Assembly (NCBI GenBank): GCA_963786225.1
Contig: CAWAYQ010000032.1
Span: 186,001-250,000 of the forward strand
Direction: 5' to 3'
Source of the DNA: Flaviflagellibacter sp963786225
GTDB taxonomy: Bacteria; Pseudomonadota; Alphaproteobacteria; Rhizobiales; Methylopilaceae
DNA: 64,000 bases
Shown in pieces: positions 1-8,303 of the stretch; the stretch's first letter is position 1; every line of letters starts with the position of its first letter. A model generated the notes under the pieces. The model did not search any database, had not been told where the DNA came from, and saw only the letters and a list, made by a program, of their open reading frames with translations. Made by a program: the position numbers and the translations under genes.

Positions 1-309
1 CAGCGCCTCGTTCATGGCGACCTGTGCCACGACCGAGCCCAGACCGTTTCCGCCGTCCACCGCTGCCGCGAACGGCATCCGAGAGGTGACGGTAATCTGC
101 GGTTTCGGCTCGACCAGGCCACGGCGAAAGCGGTCGATATAAGAAGGGATGCGCGCAACACCATGCGTGTCGACTCCGCGCAGATTGGCCGCAAGGAGAG
201 ATTTCGCAACGATCGCGGCATCTGCCTGCGGTACGTTCCAATGTTCGAAGATGCGCGCGGTCATATCTTCGAGTTCAAGGGCGGAATAAAGCTGTCGCGC
301 GTCGGACAT
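1..309 (-). CDS. Ldh family (malate/L-lactate dehydrogenase type) oxidoreductase, 3' part outside window
   Basis: The leftward frame opens with ATG at 309 and stays open to the window edge, giving 103 N-terminal residues. It contains the motif GVDTHGVARIPSYIDRF and the stretch VDGGNGLG, both typical of the NAD(P)-dependent Ldh_2 family (YlbC/ComC/AllD), which oxidises 2-hydroxy acids. The His of the DTHG motif is the expected catalytic residue. The gene lies 78 bp downstream of tctC with the same orientation, so it is probably the last visible gene of the prpD-tctBAC unit. A hairpin separates it from tctC. The substrate is unknown. A second Ldh_2 gene sits in the other TTT cluster of this window, at 14206. 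Confidence 0.85.
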   Translation of the reverse strand, partial: MSDARQLYSALELEDMTARIFEHWNVPQADAAIVAKSLLAANLRGVDTHGVARIPSYIDRFRRGLVEPKPQITVTSRMPFAAAVDGGNGLGSVVAQVAMNEAL

Positions 310-356
310 TTCTGGATCTCAAACTGTAAGAGGTTATGGGCTCACGCCCGGGAAGA

Positions 357-382
357 GCGGCCCGCCGCGTGCGGCGGGCCGC
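357..382 (-). terminator. GC-rich stem-loop just after tctC
   Basis: GCGGCCCGCCGC and its exact complement are separated by GT, giving a 12-bp perfect stem that starts 5 bp after the tctC stop. There is no T-run in the leftward direction, so this may stabilise the tctC 3' end or cause partial termination before the downstream ldh gene, rather than act as a full terminator. Confidence 0.5.
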
Positions 383-387
383 GAGGT

Positions 388-1371
388 TCAACGAGCCATC
401 TTCACGCCGGCACCACTGAGGATGCCGCGAAGATTGTCGGAGTATTCGGTGAGGAAGGCTGCGAGTTCCTTCGATCCCAGGAAATGATCTTCGAGCTGCG
501 TATCGTTGAAGTACTTGACGTAGCCTGGAGCCTTCGACGCACGCCGGAAAAGGTCCTCATAATAAGCGACCGCCTCCGGAGGCATATTCGGCGGTCCGAC
601 GATGCCGCGCGCCTGCGGAACGTTCGGCACGTCGAACCCGGCTTCCTTCAACGTAGGCACATCCGGGAAGCCCTTGATGCGCGCCTCCGCAACCTGTGCC
701 ACCGCCCGGAGGCGACCGGCGCGGACAAGCTCGCCCGCTTCGCTGGGCTCGATCATCATGATATCGACGTGCCCGCCGAGAAGCGCCGCCACGCGTTCAC
801 CGCCGGAGGGGAATGAGATGTAAGACCAGTCGGCTTTCGTGTTGGCCATGAGCACATGGCGAATCACGGCGTCGCGGGCTGTCACGGACCCGCCGGACTG
901 CTTCAGCTTGCCGGGCGACGCCTTGGCCGCGTCGGTAAAGTCCTTCAGGGTCTTGTAAGGCGAGTCCGCGCGGACAACGAAGAGGCCGGGCTCGAGAAGC
1001 AGATTGGCGATCGGGGTCAAATCCTTGATGGTGGTCTTCGCTTCGGCCTGAACCAGGGAATCGGTGACCCACACACTCGAAAAGACGGCGATCGTGTTTG
1101 TATCGCCGGCCTTTTCCTGCAGATAGTTCACAGCCGAGGTGCTGCCGCCGCCAGTCTTGTTGACGACGACATAGTTGTTCTGGAGAATCTTGTCCTTCTC
1201 CAGTGCCGCAATGATGGCGCGACTGAAGGCGTCCGTGCCGCCGCCGGGCCCGGTGTGAACGACGACCGATACCTGGCCGGTAGGCTTCCAGGTGGGAGCC
1301 TGTGCGTACGCCGTTCCGATCGTCGCGAGCATCAATGCTGCTGCGGTACTCAAGTGACGTGCAAGCTTCAT
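388..1371 (-). CDS. tctC: TTT transporter periplasmic binding protein (TctC/Bug family)
   Basis: This 327-residue protein begins with a clear Sec signal peptide (basic MKLARHL, hydrophobic core, cleavage near AYAQA). It continues with the Bug-family fold, including the TGPGGGTDAFSRA loop near residue 50 that binds carboxylate ligands. In the family it captures di- or tricarboxylates in the periplasm for the TctAB membrane pair. The start at 1371 is preferred over an upstream ATG (1398) because GGAGG lies 9 bp before it and the signal peptide starts there. It lies 43 bp downstream of tctA in a tctB-tctA-tctC order. The ligand is unknown, but the neighbouring tcuAB genes suggest a tricarboxylate. 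Confidence 0.93.
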   Translation of the reverse strand: MKLARHLSTAAALMLATIGTAYAQAPTWKPTGQVSVVVHTGPGGGTDAFSRAIIAALEKDKILQNNYVVVNKTGGGSTSAVNYLQEKAGDTNTIAVFSSVWVTDSLVQAEAKTTIKDLTPIANLLLEPGLFVVRADSPYKTLKDFTDAAKASPGKLKQSGGSVTARDAVIRHVLMANTKADWSYISFPSGGERVAALLGGHVDIMMIEPSEAGELVRAGRLRAVAQVAEARIKGFPDVPTLKEAGFDVPNVPQARGIVGPPNMPPEAVAYYEDLFRRASKAPGYVKYFNDTQLEDHFLGSKELAAFLTEYSDNLRGILSGAGVKMAR

Positions 1372-1414
1372 TTTTGTGTTCCTCCCATGAGAAAACATCC
1401 GCCCATTTTTGGGC

Positions 1415-2923
1415 TTATTCCGCTATCGCGGTCTTTTGCCGGAACGCCCTGAGGCGGCCCAGAAGCGGTGAAATCAGAATGATGAGGGCGACGCCAAGCA
1501 GTACGGCGGCGATCGGCCGGTCGACGAGAATGGTGGGATCGCCCTGGGACATGCTCAGCGACTGGCGGAGCGCACGCTCCATGCTGTCGCCAAGAACGAA
1601 GCCGAGGATGAGCGGCGCGGTGGGGAAATCAAGCTTGACCATGACGTAGCCGATGAGCCCGAAAGCGGCGAGCAGACCGATGTCGAACATATTGCCCGAC
1701 ACGCTGTAGGCGCCGACGACGGAGACGCCGAGAATGATCGGGAAAAGAAGGCCGAGCGGAATGCGGAGGATCTGCGAGAAGACGGGAACCAAAGGCAGGT
1801 TCATGATCAGAAGCACGACGTTGCCGATGTACATGCTTGCGACGAGGCCCCAGAACAAATCGGGCGATTGGACGATCAGGAGTGGGCCCGGGCGGTAGCC
1901 CCAGAGGATCAAGGCCGACAGGAGGATGGCCGTGCTTCCGCCCGCGGGAATGCCGAAGGTGAGGAGCGGCAGCATTGCGCCGCTCGAATCCGCGTTGTTG
2001 GCGCCTTCCGGCGCAGCGAGGCCTTCCGGAGCGCCCTTGCCGAACATTTCGGGCCGCTTCGAGACGGCCTTCTCGATACCGTAGGAAACGAAGGCCGACA
2101 CCGAAGCCGCCGCTCCCGGAAGCATGCCGATAAAGAAACCGACGATCGAGCCGTTGAGGAACGCGAAGCGGCAGGCCTTCAATTCCTCCATGCTCGGAAG
2201 ATAATTCCTGAAGCCGCGCGGCACAGGCAGGAGCTCCGCCTTTTCGCGCGCGTCGACGCTCATCATCACCTCGGCGATGGCGTATACGCCAACCGCGATG
2301 ACCATGAATTCGACGCCGCCGACCAAGTCGGAGAGCCCGAAGGTGAAACGCGACTGAGACGTGAACAAATCGGTGCCGATGCTCGTGAGCCAGAGGCCGA
2401 CCAGAAGTGCCAGAAGCGCCTTCAGCATCGAATTGCCGGCAAGCAGAACGACAAGTGCGAGGCCGACGACCATGAGCGCGAAGAATTCAGGCGAGCTGAA
2501 TCTCAGGGCGAATTCCGACAGAGGCGGAGCCAGCAAGGTCAGAATAACGATCCCGATCGTGCCCGCCACGAACGAAGCAATGGCGGCGATGCCGAGTGCC
2601 GCTCCGGCGCGGCCCTTGCGGGCCATCTGATATCCGTCGATGCAACTTACGACGGACGACGCCTCGCCGGGCATGTTCAGCAGGATCGACGTGGTCGATC
2701 CGCCGTATTTCGCCCCGTAGTAAATACCGGCCAGCATGATGATGCCGCCTGTCGGGTCCATGTTGAACGTGAGCGGAAGCAGCATCGCGATCGTCGCGGC
2801 CGGTCCCAATCCGGGCAGGATTCCGATCACCGTGCCGAGGAAGCATCCGACAACGCACCAGAGAAGATTCTGGGGTTGCAGTGCGACGCCGAAGCCGTGG
2901 GCCAGTCCGAAAATCGCATCCAT
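1415..2923 (-). CDS. tctA: TTT transporter large permease subunit TctA
   Basis: This protein of about 502 residues is very hydrophobic with around a dozen membrane segments. It carries the TctA signatures GCFLGTVIGILPGLGPAATI near the N-terminus and FFIGMLPGAAASVSAFVSYG in the middle, the two repeated gly/pro-rich loops of the family. TctA forms the main ion-coupled channel with TctB and receives ligand from TctC. The start at 2923 (MDAIFGLAHGF) is chosen because it follows the tctB stop by one base (TGACATG). An upstream in-frame ATG at 2962 would lie inside tctB. Its paralogue is at 12692. Confidence 0.95.
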   Translation of the reverse strand: MDAIFGLAHGFGVALQPQNLLWCVVGCFLGTVIGILPGLGPAATIAMLLPLTFNMDPTGGIIMLAGIYYGAKYGGSTTSILLNMPGEASSVVSCIDGYQMARKGRAGAALGIAAIASFVAGTIGIVILTLLAPPLSEFALRFSSPEFFALMVVGLALVVLLAGNSMLKALLALLVGLWLTSIGTDLFTSQSRFTFGLSDLVGGVEFMVIAVGVYAIAEVMMSVDAREKAELLPVPRGFRNYLPSMEELKACRFAFLNGSIVGFFIGMLPGAAASVSAFVSYGIEKAVSKRPEMFGKGAPEGLAAPEGANNADSSGAMLPLLTFGIPAGGSTAILLSALILWGYRPGPLLIVQSPDLFWGLVASMYIGNVVLLIMNLPLVPVFSQILRIPLGLLFPIILGVSVVGAYSVSGNMFDIGLLAAFGLIGYVMVKLDFPTAPLILGFVLGDSMERALRQSLSMSQGDPTILVDRPIAAVLLGVALIILISPLLGRLRAFRQKTAIAE

Positions 2924-2924
2924 G

Positions 2925-3392
2925 TCAGAAGCCCGTCCATTGGCCGACGGGAAGCTGAACATGAAGCAGCGTCGGGAAGATGATGACGAACCCGATCGGC
3001 GTAAGTATTGCGGCGACGATCGTGAACAGCCATGAGCGTTTGAAGACGAACTGCAGGAAGAACACGATCAACCCGGCCAACGCGATCGGGAAGCCGACAT
3101 ATTTCATGACCGGCAGCGTCAGTGCGAACACGACCCACACGCCCAAGGCCAAGGCGATTCCGCCCCAGTGCGTGGGGTCGCCGGAGACGGCCCGCTTCCG
3201 CAAGCCCTGAACGACGAGCGCGAGGGATCCGACGATGAGGCCGATCCCGTAGCACATGGGAAAGAAACCGGGTCCCGGGCCGTCAACGCCGAGGAAGCTC
3301 CACTCGTGCGCGGCGAGCACGACATAGGTGCCCAGCGCAGCCAAAGCGGCGCCGGAAATAATGTCCCCCATCGAAATGGCTGATCGTTGCAT
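2925..3392 (-). CDS. tctB: TTT transporter small permease subunit TctB
   Basis: This small membrane protein (about 155 residues) has four predicted hydrophobic segments and the TctB-type N-terminus, a short helix followed by GPGPGFFPMCYGIGL. TctB is the poorly conserved partner of TctA. The start at 3392 (MQRSAISMGD) is chosen because it lies 14 bp after the stop of the upstream PrpD-like gene. The longer frame from 3461 would overlap that gene and adds an Arg-rich tail that is not family-like. The stop codon is one base from the tctA start, so the two are probably translationally coupled. Confidence 0.9.
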   Translation of the reverse strand: MQRSAISMGDIISGAALAALGTYVVLAAHEWSFLGVDGPGPGFFPMCYGIGLIVGSLALVVQGLRKRAVSGDPTHWGGIALALGVWVVFALTLPVMKYVGFPIALAGLIVFFLQFVFKRSWLFTIVAAILTPIGFVIIFPTLLHVQLPVGQWTGF

Positions 3393-3406
3393 GGGAGACC
3401 CCGGGC

Positions 3407-4783
3407 TCAAGAGGCGAGACGCAACACGTCGCGGGCATCCGCGAGCGCGTCGAGCGTCCAAATCGTGCGGGCAATCTCGGCAGCGCGATCCTTGCCCACG
3501 ACTTGCTCGGCATTGAGGAGGAACTTCGCCTCCATTGCCGCGTCGGACATCGGATTGTCGCGCGTGCCGGAGGCGTGGTCGATATGCGCCTCGTGGCGGG
3601 TGTTGGAGGTCGTGATGACAACCGCGTGCGCCTCGTCCTTGCGGAAGCTTTCATCGGTGCCGACCTTGACCTTGTTGCGCATGGCAACGACGTCGGAGGC
3701 GATGGCGCGTTCGTTGCTGTACTGCACAACGCCCGCATTGCCGTCGAGGAAGGCGACGGCCGCCGAATGATAGACGCTGAATTTCGATTGCAGTCCGGTC
3801 TGCGGATCCTCGACGCCCGTGATGCGCACCGTCTGCGGATTGACCGTCACTTCGATCGACGCGACATCGGCCGGCTTCACGCCGCGCCGGCTCAGTTCGA
3901 CCACGGCGTCGATCATGGGATGCAGCACGATCCCGCTCGCATAGGGCTTGTAGCCGTTGCGCAGAATATGCCAGTCGCGGCCGAGTTCGTGCAGCATGGC
4001 CTCGGGGGCCGAAACCGTGCTGTAAATGCGGGAGAAACCGCGCCGTCCTTCGATGATCTCGTCGGAGGCGTCGGCGCCGTCCCGCGCAAGGAACGCCGCC
4101 AGAACGCCACTCGATGCCGCACGGCCCGCATGGAACGATTTCGACATCGTGCCGCGGTTCTGCTGCATGCCCGCGGCCTGCGTGGCGGCAATGCCAAGCG
4201 CATAGGTCATCTTCTGGGCATCGAGACCGAGAAGTCGTCCGACGGCTATGCCGGCGGCAATGGAACCCAATGTTCCGGTCAGATGCCAGCCGCCGTCGTG
4301 ATGTGCCGGCGATGCCTTTCCGGTGCGAACGCCGGCCTCGAATGCCAGGGCATAGGCCGTGATCACGTCGCGACCGCTGAAGGTTCCGGTTTCCGCGGCC
4401 GAGAACAAGGCCGCGAGAACCGGGGAACTCGTGTGAAGGACGACGCCTTCCATATGCGTGTCGTCGTAATCCAGCACATGGCCCATCTGTCCGTTGACGA
4501 GGGCAGCTTCCATCAATCCGAGCTTGCGCCCGTGAGCGATGACGGGAACGCGCTCGAGGCTGCCCATCGCGGTCACGCCTGCAAGTGTACGGGCGATTGT
4601 AGCATGAGTGCTGCCTGCAATCGCACAGCCAATCCAGTCGAGAATGCCGCGACGGCATTCATGGACGACGTCGGCCGGGAGGTCGGAGAAATTCAGTCCT
4701 GCCGCGAATGCACCGAATTCACGGCTTACGCCGAGCTTCAGAGGGGCCACGCCGTATTCGACTTTTTTGCTGCTGGTCGACAT
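3407..4783 (-). CDS. MmgE/PrpD family protein (2-methylcitrate dehydratase / aconitate-acting superfamily)
   Basis: This 458-residue protein matches the MmgE/PrpD fold. It has LDWIGCAIAGS near the N-terminus, the active-site region DYDDTHMEG followed by VLHTSSPVLAAL, and the later GMQQNRGTMSKSFHAGRAA segment. Family members dehydrate or hydrate 2-methylcitrate, decarboxylate cis-aconitate, or epimerise related acids. Exact chemistry cannot be read from sequence. It is the first gene of the prpD-tctB-tctA-tctC-ldh unit and has its own putative operator at 4864. Next to tcuAB, hydration of an aconitate-type intermediate is a reasonable inference. The start at 4783 (MSTSSKK) fits the family better than 4840. 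Confidence 0.9.
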   Translation of the reverse strand: MSTSSKKVEYGVAPLKLGVSREFGAFAAGLNFSDLPADVVHECRRGILDWIGCAIAGSTHATIARTLAGVTAMGSLERVPVIAHGRKLGLMEAALVNGQMGHVLDYDDTHMEGVVLHTSSPVLAALFSAAETGTFSGRDVITAYALAFEAGVRTGKASPAHHDGGWHLTGTLGSIAAGIAVGRLLGLDAQKMTYALGIAATQAAGMQQNRGTMSKSFHAGRAASSGVLAAFLARDGADASDEIIEGRRGFSRIYSTVSAPEAMLHELGRDWHILRNGYKPYASGIVLHPMIDAVVELSRRGVKPADVASIEVTVNPQTVRITGVEDPQTGLQSKFSVYHSAAVAFLDGNAGVVQYSNERAIASDVVAMRNKVKVGTDESFRKDEAHAVVITTSNTRHEAHIDHASGTRDNPMSDAAMEAKFLLNAEQVVGKDRAAEIARTIWTLDALADARDVLRLAS

Positions 4784-4863
4784 CGCTGCCTTCGTCTCCC
4801 AATGAGAGTTCCTGCCTCGCACGTTTCCAGACCGCGACATCTAGGGTCGCTTGGGGAGAAACT

Positions 4864-4879
4864 GTATACACGCGTATTC
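4864..4879. promoter_or_regulatory. Putative operator GTATAC-N4-GTATTC before the prpD-like gene
   Basis: GTATAC ACGC GTATTC is an imperfect 6-4-6 inverted repeat lying 81 bp upstream of the chosen prpD-like start. A nearly identical element, GTATAC TGGC GTATAC, lies at 8257 before tcuA. The same half-sites and spacing at both leftward promoters suggest one regulator controls both units. The regulator is not identifiable in this cluster and may lie left of the window. Confidence 0.55.
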
Positions 4880-4971
4880 AGCCCTGCAAGCGGTGATTGA
4901 GCACGCTCGTATCAGTGGGGGAGAACGCCGCTTTTGCGCTTCGAAAGGCGGAAATTCAGGCCAAGCCGAAT

Positions 4972-5709
4972 TCAGAGAAATCCGAGACCCCGGATCACGA
5001 GAACGCAGCCACCGGCGAGAATGCCGAGTTCCAGAACCCAGCTCTGCAGGTTCACGCTCATTCTGTCGGTCAACCATCGCGCGAGGAATGCGCCGGGTAT
5101 GCCGCATATCCCCACGACCAGGGCGCAGGTCCACCATTCCCAGGGCAGGAAGCCGAGGGACTGGAACGTCGCGACCTTCACAAGACCGACCAGAAGGGCA
5201 ACCGCGCTGTCGGTGGCGATGACGGATCCGCCGGTGAGCCCCATTCCAAGAAGGATGGGAATGAGGATCACGCCGACGCCGGGCGTCCCGCCAACCAAAA
5301 ATCCGTACACGGCGCCGAAGGTAAAAGTCTGTACGCTGGAGGTGCCGATGGCGCTGCCCCGCAACAGCCGACGGACCGGAACAAGGAGAATGAGGATGGC
5401 TCCGATGACCAGCATCGCGCTGTTGCCACTCAGGAGCGTGTAAGATCCGGCGCCGAGCAGGCAGAAAGGCGCGGCGGTCAGAACGAGCTGGAAAACCCGC
5501 CGCCAGTAGATGCGGTCGCGGAAAGCGGCCAGCCGGCTCGCATTGTTGAACACTCCTGCGACCGCAAGGATCGGCACGACCCCCTGGGGACCGATCAGCG
5601 GGATCAGAAACAGCGGCATCATGAGCCCGGCGCCATAGCCGGACGTTCCCGCAATCGTCGAAACCATAAAGGCCGCGACGCCGATAAAGGCGTAGTCACT
5701 GGCTGACAT
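4972..5709 (-). CDS. TauE/SafE-family membrane protein (putative anion exporter)
   Basis: This 245-residue protein has about seven or eight hydrophobic segments and the TauE/SafE (DUF81) features: VSTIAGTSGYGAGLMMPLFL near the N-terminus and FGAVYGFLVGGTPGVGVILI in the second half, the two related repeats of the family. Members move sulfite, sulfoacetate or other organic anions. The start at 5709 follows the tcuB stop by 9 bp, so it is the third gene of tcuA-tcuB-tauE. In this setting it may export or exchange an organic acid of the pathway, but there is no direct evidence for the substrate. Confidence 0.85.
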   Translation of the reverse strand: MSASDYAFIGVAAFMVSTIAGTSGYGAGLMMPLFLIPLIGPQGVVPILAVAGVFNNASRLAAFRDRIYWRRVFQLVLTAAPFCLLGAGSYTLLSGNSAMLVIGAILILLVPVRRLLRGSAIGTSSVQTFTFGAVYGFLVGGTPGVGVILIPILLGMGLTGGSVIATDSAVALLVGLVKVATFQSLGFLPWEWWTCALVVGICGIPGAFLARWLTDRMSVNLQSWVLELGILAGGCVLVIRGLGFL

Positions 5710-5718
5710 CCGGAAGTC

Positions 5719-6840
5719 CTAGACGTGCTGGCGCTGTTCCTTGGCGTAGCGCACCAGGACACCGAAGCGGTAAAGGCCGTGTACGAACTTGGAATAAGGC
5801 ATCGTTACGAAAAGGGCGAACACAACGCCGAGATGCACGGCGAGCAGAATGCCCATCGCCGGCGTCGCACGGAAAACGAGCAGGAGAAGACCGGTAAGAC
5901 TCGTCAGGAACAGCATGAGGATGAACGCGGCGTCGGCGCCGAAGCGCACCTCGTCCTGCATGATCCGATCGCGCGCGCGCTTTGCCTGAAGCAGTCCGAT
6001 CGGGCCGATCAGAAGGCCGATTCCGCCCAACGTGCCGAGAACGACGGGCAGGTCGTACCAGAAGTAGGGCGCCTCGCGACCCACCACGTAGTGATAGAAT
6101 GTTGCCGCCGTGGTTGCGGCGAAGCACAGCAGAAAGCCATAGAATGTCATGTGATGATAATGTTTGCGGCGATCGGTCGGACGTTCGTCCTCGTTCATGC
6201 AGCCGACGCCGCCGCCGTCGAGATAACGCAGGCTTCCGGCATCCTTGATCGCCTGCCACAGCGAACGCGGCTCGGCCAGGGTCTCGACCGGCTCGCCGAT
6301 ATCGCGCCAGAACATGCGAAAGCCCATGCCCATCGCAAAGAGCGAATAGAGAAAGGCCGCGCCAAACAGCAGCGCCATCGCATTGTGCGGCATCAGCCGA
6401 TAGAAAGCGCCGGGGCTGGCGTCTGCGGCAAACAGCGCGGCGGGCTCGTTCGCGGCAATGAAGCCGATGATGAAGAGAGCCACGCTGCCCGCGGCGATCA
6501 GGCTGATTTTCAGGGCATTTCGCTCGAACAGCCCGGCGAAGGCGGGGGGCCACGCATAGGTCTGGTAGGTTCCCGCACGCACGCGCGCCAGGGTACGCGG
6601 GACGTTGACGTTGTATTCGTGCGGCGGCGAGAACTGGCAATCATAATAGCACGCGCCGCATGAATGACAGAGGTTCGCCAGGTAATTGAGGTCGCCCGTC
6701 GTGAAGTCGCGGCGCATTTCCATCGCCGGAAAGACGGCGCACAGACCCTCGCAATAGCGGCACGAATTGCAGACCGTCATCAGACGGCCGGCTTCCGTCA
6801 GCGCATCCGTTTCCGTCTGTACGAGTTCAGTTGCGAGCAT
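5719..6840 (-). CDS. tcuB: Tricarballylate utilisation Fe-S/heme membrane protein TcuB
   Basis: This 373-residue protein has two ferredoxin-type cysteine clusters at the N-terminus (Cys 24, 27, 30, 34 and Cys 58, 61, 64, 68, in CNSCRYCEGLC and CHSCGACYYDC), followed by about six membrane helices. That is the TcuB/CitB layout. In Salmonella, TcuB reoxidises the flavin of TcuA and passes electrons to the quinone pool. The ATG at 6840 lies inside the end of tcuA (14-bp overlap), with GAAGG upstream. The longer frame from 6864 would extend further into tcuA. The overlap and order tcuA-tcuB match the known pair. Confidence 0.93.
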   Translation of the reverse strand: MLATELVQTETDALTEAGRLMTVCNSCRYCEGLCAVFPAMEMRRDFTTGDLNYLANLCHSCGACYYDCQFSPPHEYNVNVPRTLARVRAGTYQTYAWPPAFAGLFERNALKISLIAAGSVALFIIGFIAANEPAALFAADASPGAFYRLMPHNAMALLFGAAFLYSLFAMGMGFRMFWRDIGEPVETLAEPRSLWQAIKDAGSLRYLDGGGVGCMNEDERPTDRRKHYHHMTFYGFLLCFAATTAATFYHYVVGREAPYFWYDLPVVLGTLGGIGLLIGPIGLLQAKRARDRIMQDEVRFGADAAFILMLFLTSLTGLLLLVFRATPAMGILLAVHLGVVFALFVTMPYSKFVHGLYRFGVLVRYAKEQRQHV

Positions 6841-8233
6841 GGGCGGCTGCCTTCTGTCCTGCAAGGCGCCCGAAGACGCTTCCGATGGTCATTCCGATGC
6901 CGGCGGCATAGCCGCGGCCAAGAACATTGCCTGCCATGATCTCGCCGGCCGCGAACATATTGGCCGAGCTTTCGCCACCCTTCATCAGGATGCGGGCATC
7001 GCGGTTCACGCGTGTTGCGAGATAGGTGAATGTGATGCCGGGCCGCACGGGATAGGCATAGAAGGGGCCGGTCTCGATCCGCCGCGCCCAATGCGTCTTG
7101 TTCGGGCTCAGCCCTTCGGTACGGCAATCGTCGAGTTCGGCGGGATCGAATGTGCCGGGTTTTACGGCGGCGTTGAAATTCGTGATCGTCGCTTCGAGCG
7201 CGTCGGCGTTCAGCTCGAGCTTGCCCGCGAGCTCGCGGATGCTGCCCGCCGCGATCGGCGGATAGAGGGAGGGCATGAACAACCGTAGCGAAGGTTCGTC
7301 GAAAATGATGTAGGCGATCTGGTCGGGCTGCTGCGCGACGAGGCGGCCCCAGATCGCGTAGCGCTTGGGCCAGAAATCCTCGCCCTCATCATAGAAGCGC
7401 TCGGCGTTCTTGTTGACGACGACGCCGAACACCACGCAGTCCAGCCGGGTGATGATGCCGCCGTCGAATTTCGGCGCTCGCGCATCGATGGCGACCGCGT
7501 GGCACTGCTTCGGGTCTCCGATTTCCTCGACACCCTTGTCCAAGAGGAGGCGCAGTATCGTGCCCTTGTTGTAGGGCGTCCCGCGAACGTGGAAGTTGTC
7601 GGCCGGCGGCCCCCAGTACTTGCGCAGCCATTCCAGGCTGGCTTCGAACCCGCCCGCGGCCGCAACCAGGGTTCCGGCCCTGATGACGAGGTCCTGGCCG
7701 CCGATACGGGCCGTGGCGCTCAGAAAGACGCCGTCCTGGATATCGAGGTCGATCACTTCCGCATCGTAGATGACGTCGACGCCAAGGCCCTGCGCCGTGA
7801 GGTACAGCGCGTTCAGCATTGCGCGACCGCCGCCGAGGAAAAAGCTGTTGGTCCGGCCGAGGCTGAGCGTACCTCCCAGCGAGGGCTGGAACCGCACTCC
7901 CTGACCTTCGATCCAGTCGAGCATCGAACTCGACTGCTCGATCATGAACCGCGCGAGCTCTTCGTCGGTATGCCCTTCGGTGACCCTCTTCAGATCGTCC
8001 CAGAATTCGTCTTCGGTGTAGGGGCCAGTCAGTGTCGCCGTGGCGGAATCATGCGCACAACGCATATTGCGGGTGTGACGCGTGTTGCCCCCCCTGTAGA
8101 ACTCCGGCGCTGCCTCAACGACCAACACCGAGGCACCCGCACGGCGGGCGCTGATGGCTGCACACAATGCGGCGTTGCCGCCCCCGATGATGAGTACGTC
8201 GTATCGCTGGGTAAGATCGATCAAGGGTACCAC
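6827..8233 (-). CDS. tcuA: FAD-dependent tricarballylate dehydrogenase TcuA
   Basis: This 468-residue flavoprotein belongs to the succinate dehydrogenase/fumarate reductase flavoprotein group. The dinucleotide-binding motif LIIGGGNAALCAA is at residues 14-26, the acidic residue ending beta-2 is E40, and the conserved RGGNTRHTRNMR segment is at 47-58. The length matches Salmonella TcuA, which oxidises tricarballylate to cis-aconitate. It is followed by tcuB (overlapping) and a TauE-like gene, and preceded by a 6-4-6 inverted repeat in a 70-bp divergent promoter. The known MFS importer tcuC is absent and a TTT transporter sits in the cluster instead. The exact substrate might be a relative of tricarballylate. 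Confidence 0.93.
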   Translation of the reverse strand: MVPLIDLTQRYDVLIIGGGNAALCAAISARRAGASVLVVEAAPEFYRGGNTRHTRNMRCAHDSATATLTGPYTEDEFWDDLKRVTEGHTDEELARFMIEQSSSMLDWIEGQGVRFQPSLGGTLSLGRTNSFFLGGGRAMLNALYLTAQGLGVDVIYDAEVIDLDIQDGVFLSATARIGGQDLVIRAGTLVAAAGGFEASLEWLRKYWGPPADNFHVRGTPYNKGTILRLLLDKGVEEIGDPKQCHAVAIDARAPKFDGGIITRLDCVVFGVVVNKNAERFYDEGEDFWPKRYAIWGRLVAQQPDQIAYIIFDEPSLRLFMPSLYPPIAAGSIRELAGKLELNADALEATITNFNAAVKPGTFDPAELDDCRTEGLSPNKTHWARRIETGPFYAYPVRPGITFTYLATRVNRDARILMKGGESSANMFAAGEIMAGNVLGRGYAAGIGMTIGSVFGRLAGQKAAAHARN

Positions 8234-8256
8234 CCGGTTTGATATTTACCGTTCTA

Positions 8257-8272
8257 GTATACTGGCGTATAC
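8257..8272. promoter_or_regulatory. Putative operator GTATAC-TGGC-GTATAC in the tcuA divergent promoter
   Basis: This perfect inverted repeat of two GTATAC half-sites with a 4-bp spacer lies 24 bp upstream of the tcuA start and 32 bp upstream of the rightward binding-protein gene at 8304. It matches the element at 4864 in half-site and spacing. Its position in a 70-bp divergent gap suggests it controls both directions. Confidence 0.6.
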
Positions 8273-8303
8273 AATTGCAAACAGGTTTTGAGCAGGTTGG
8301 ATC

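Noticed and set aside
1868..2983. Rightward open frame of 371 codons opposite tctA
   Set aside because: Arg/Asp/Glu/Gln-rich antisense shadow of a membrane protein gene, with no family motif.
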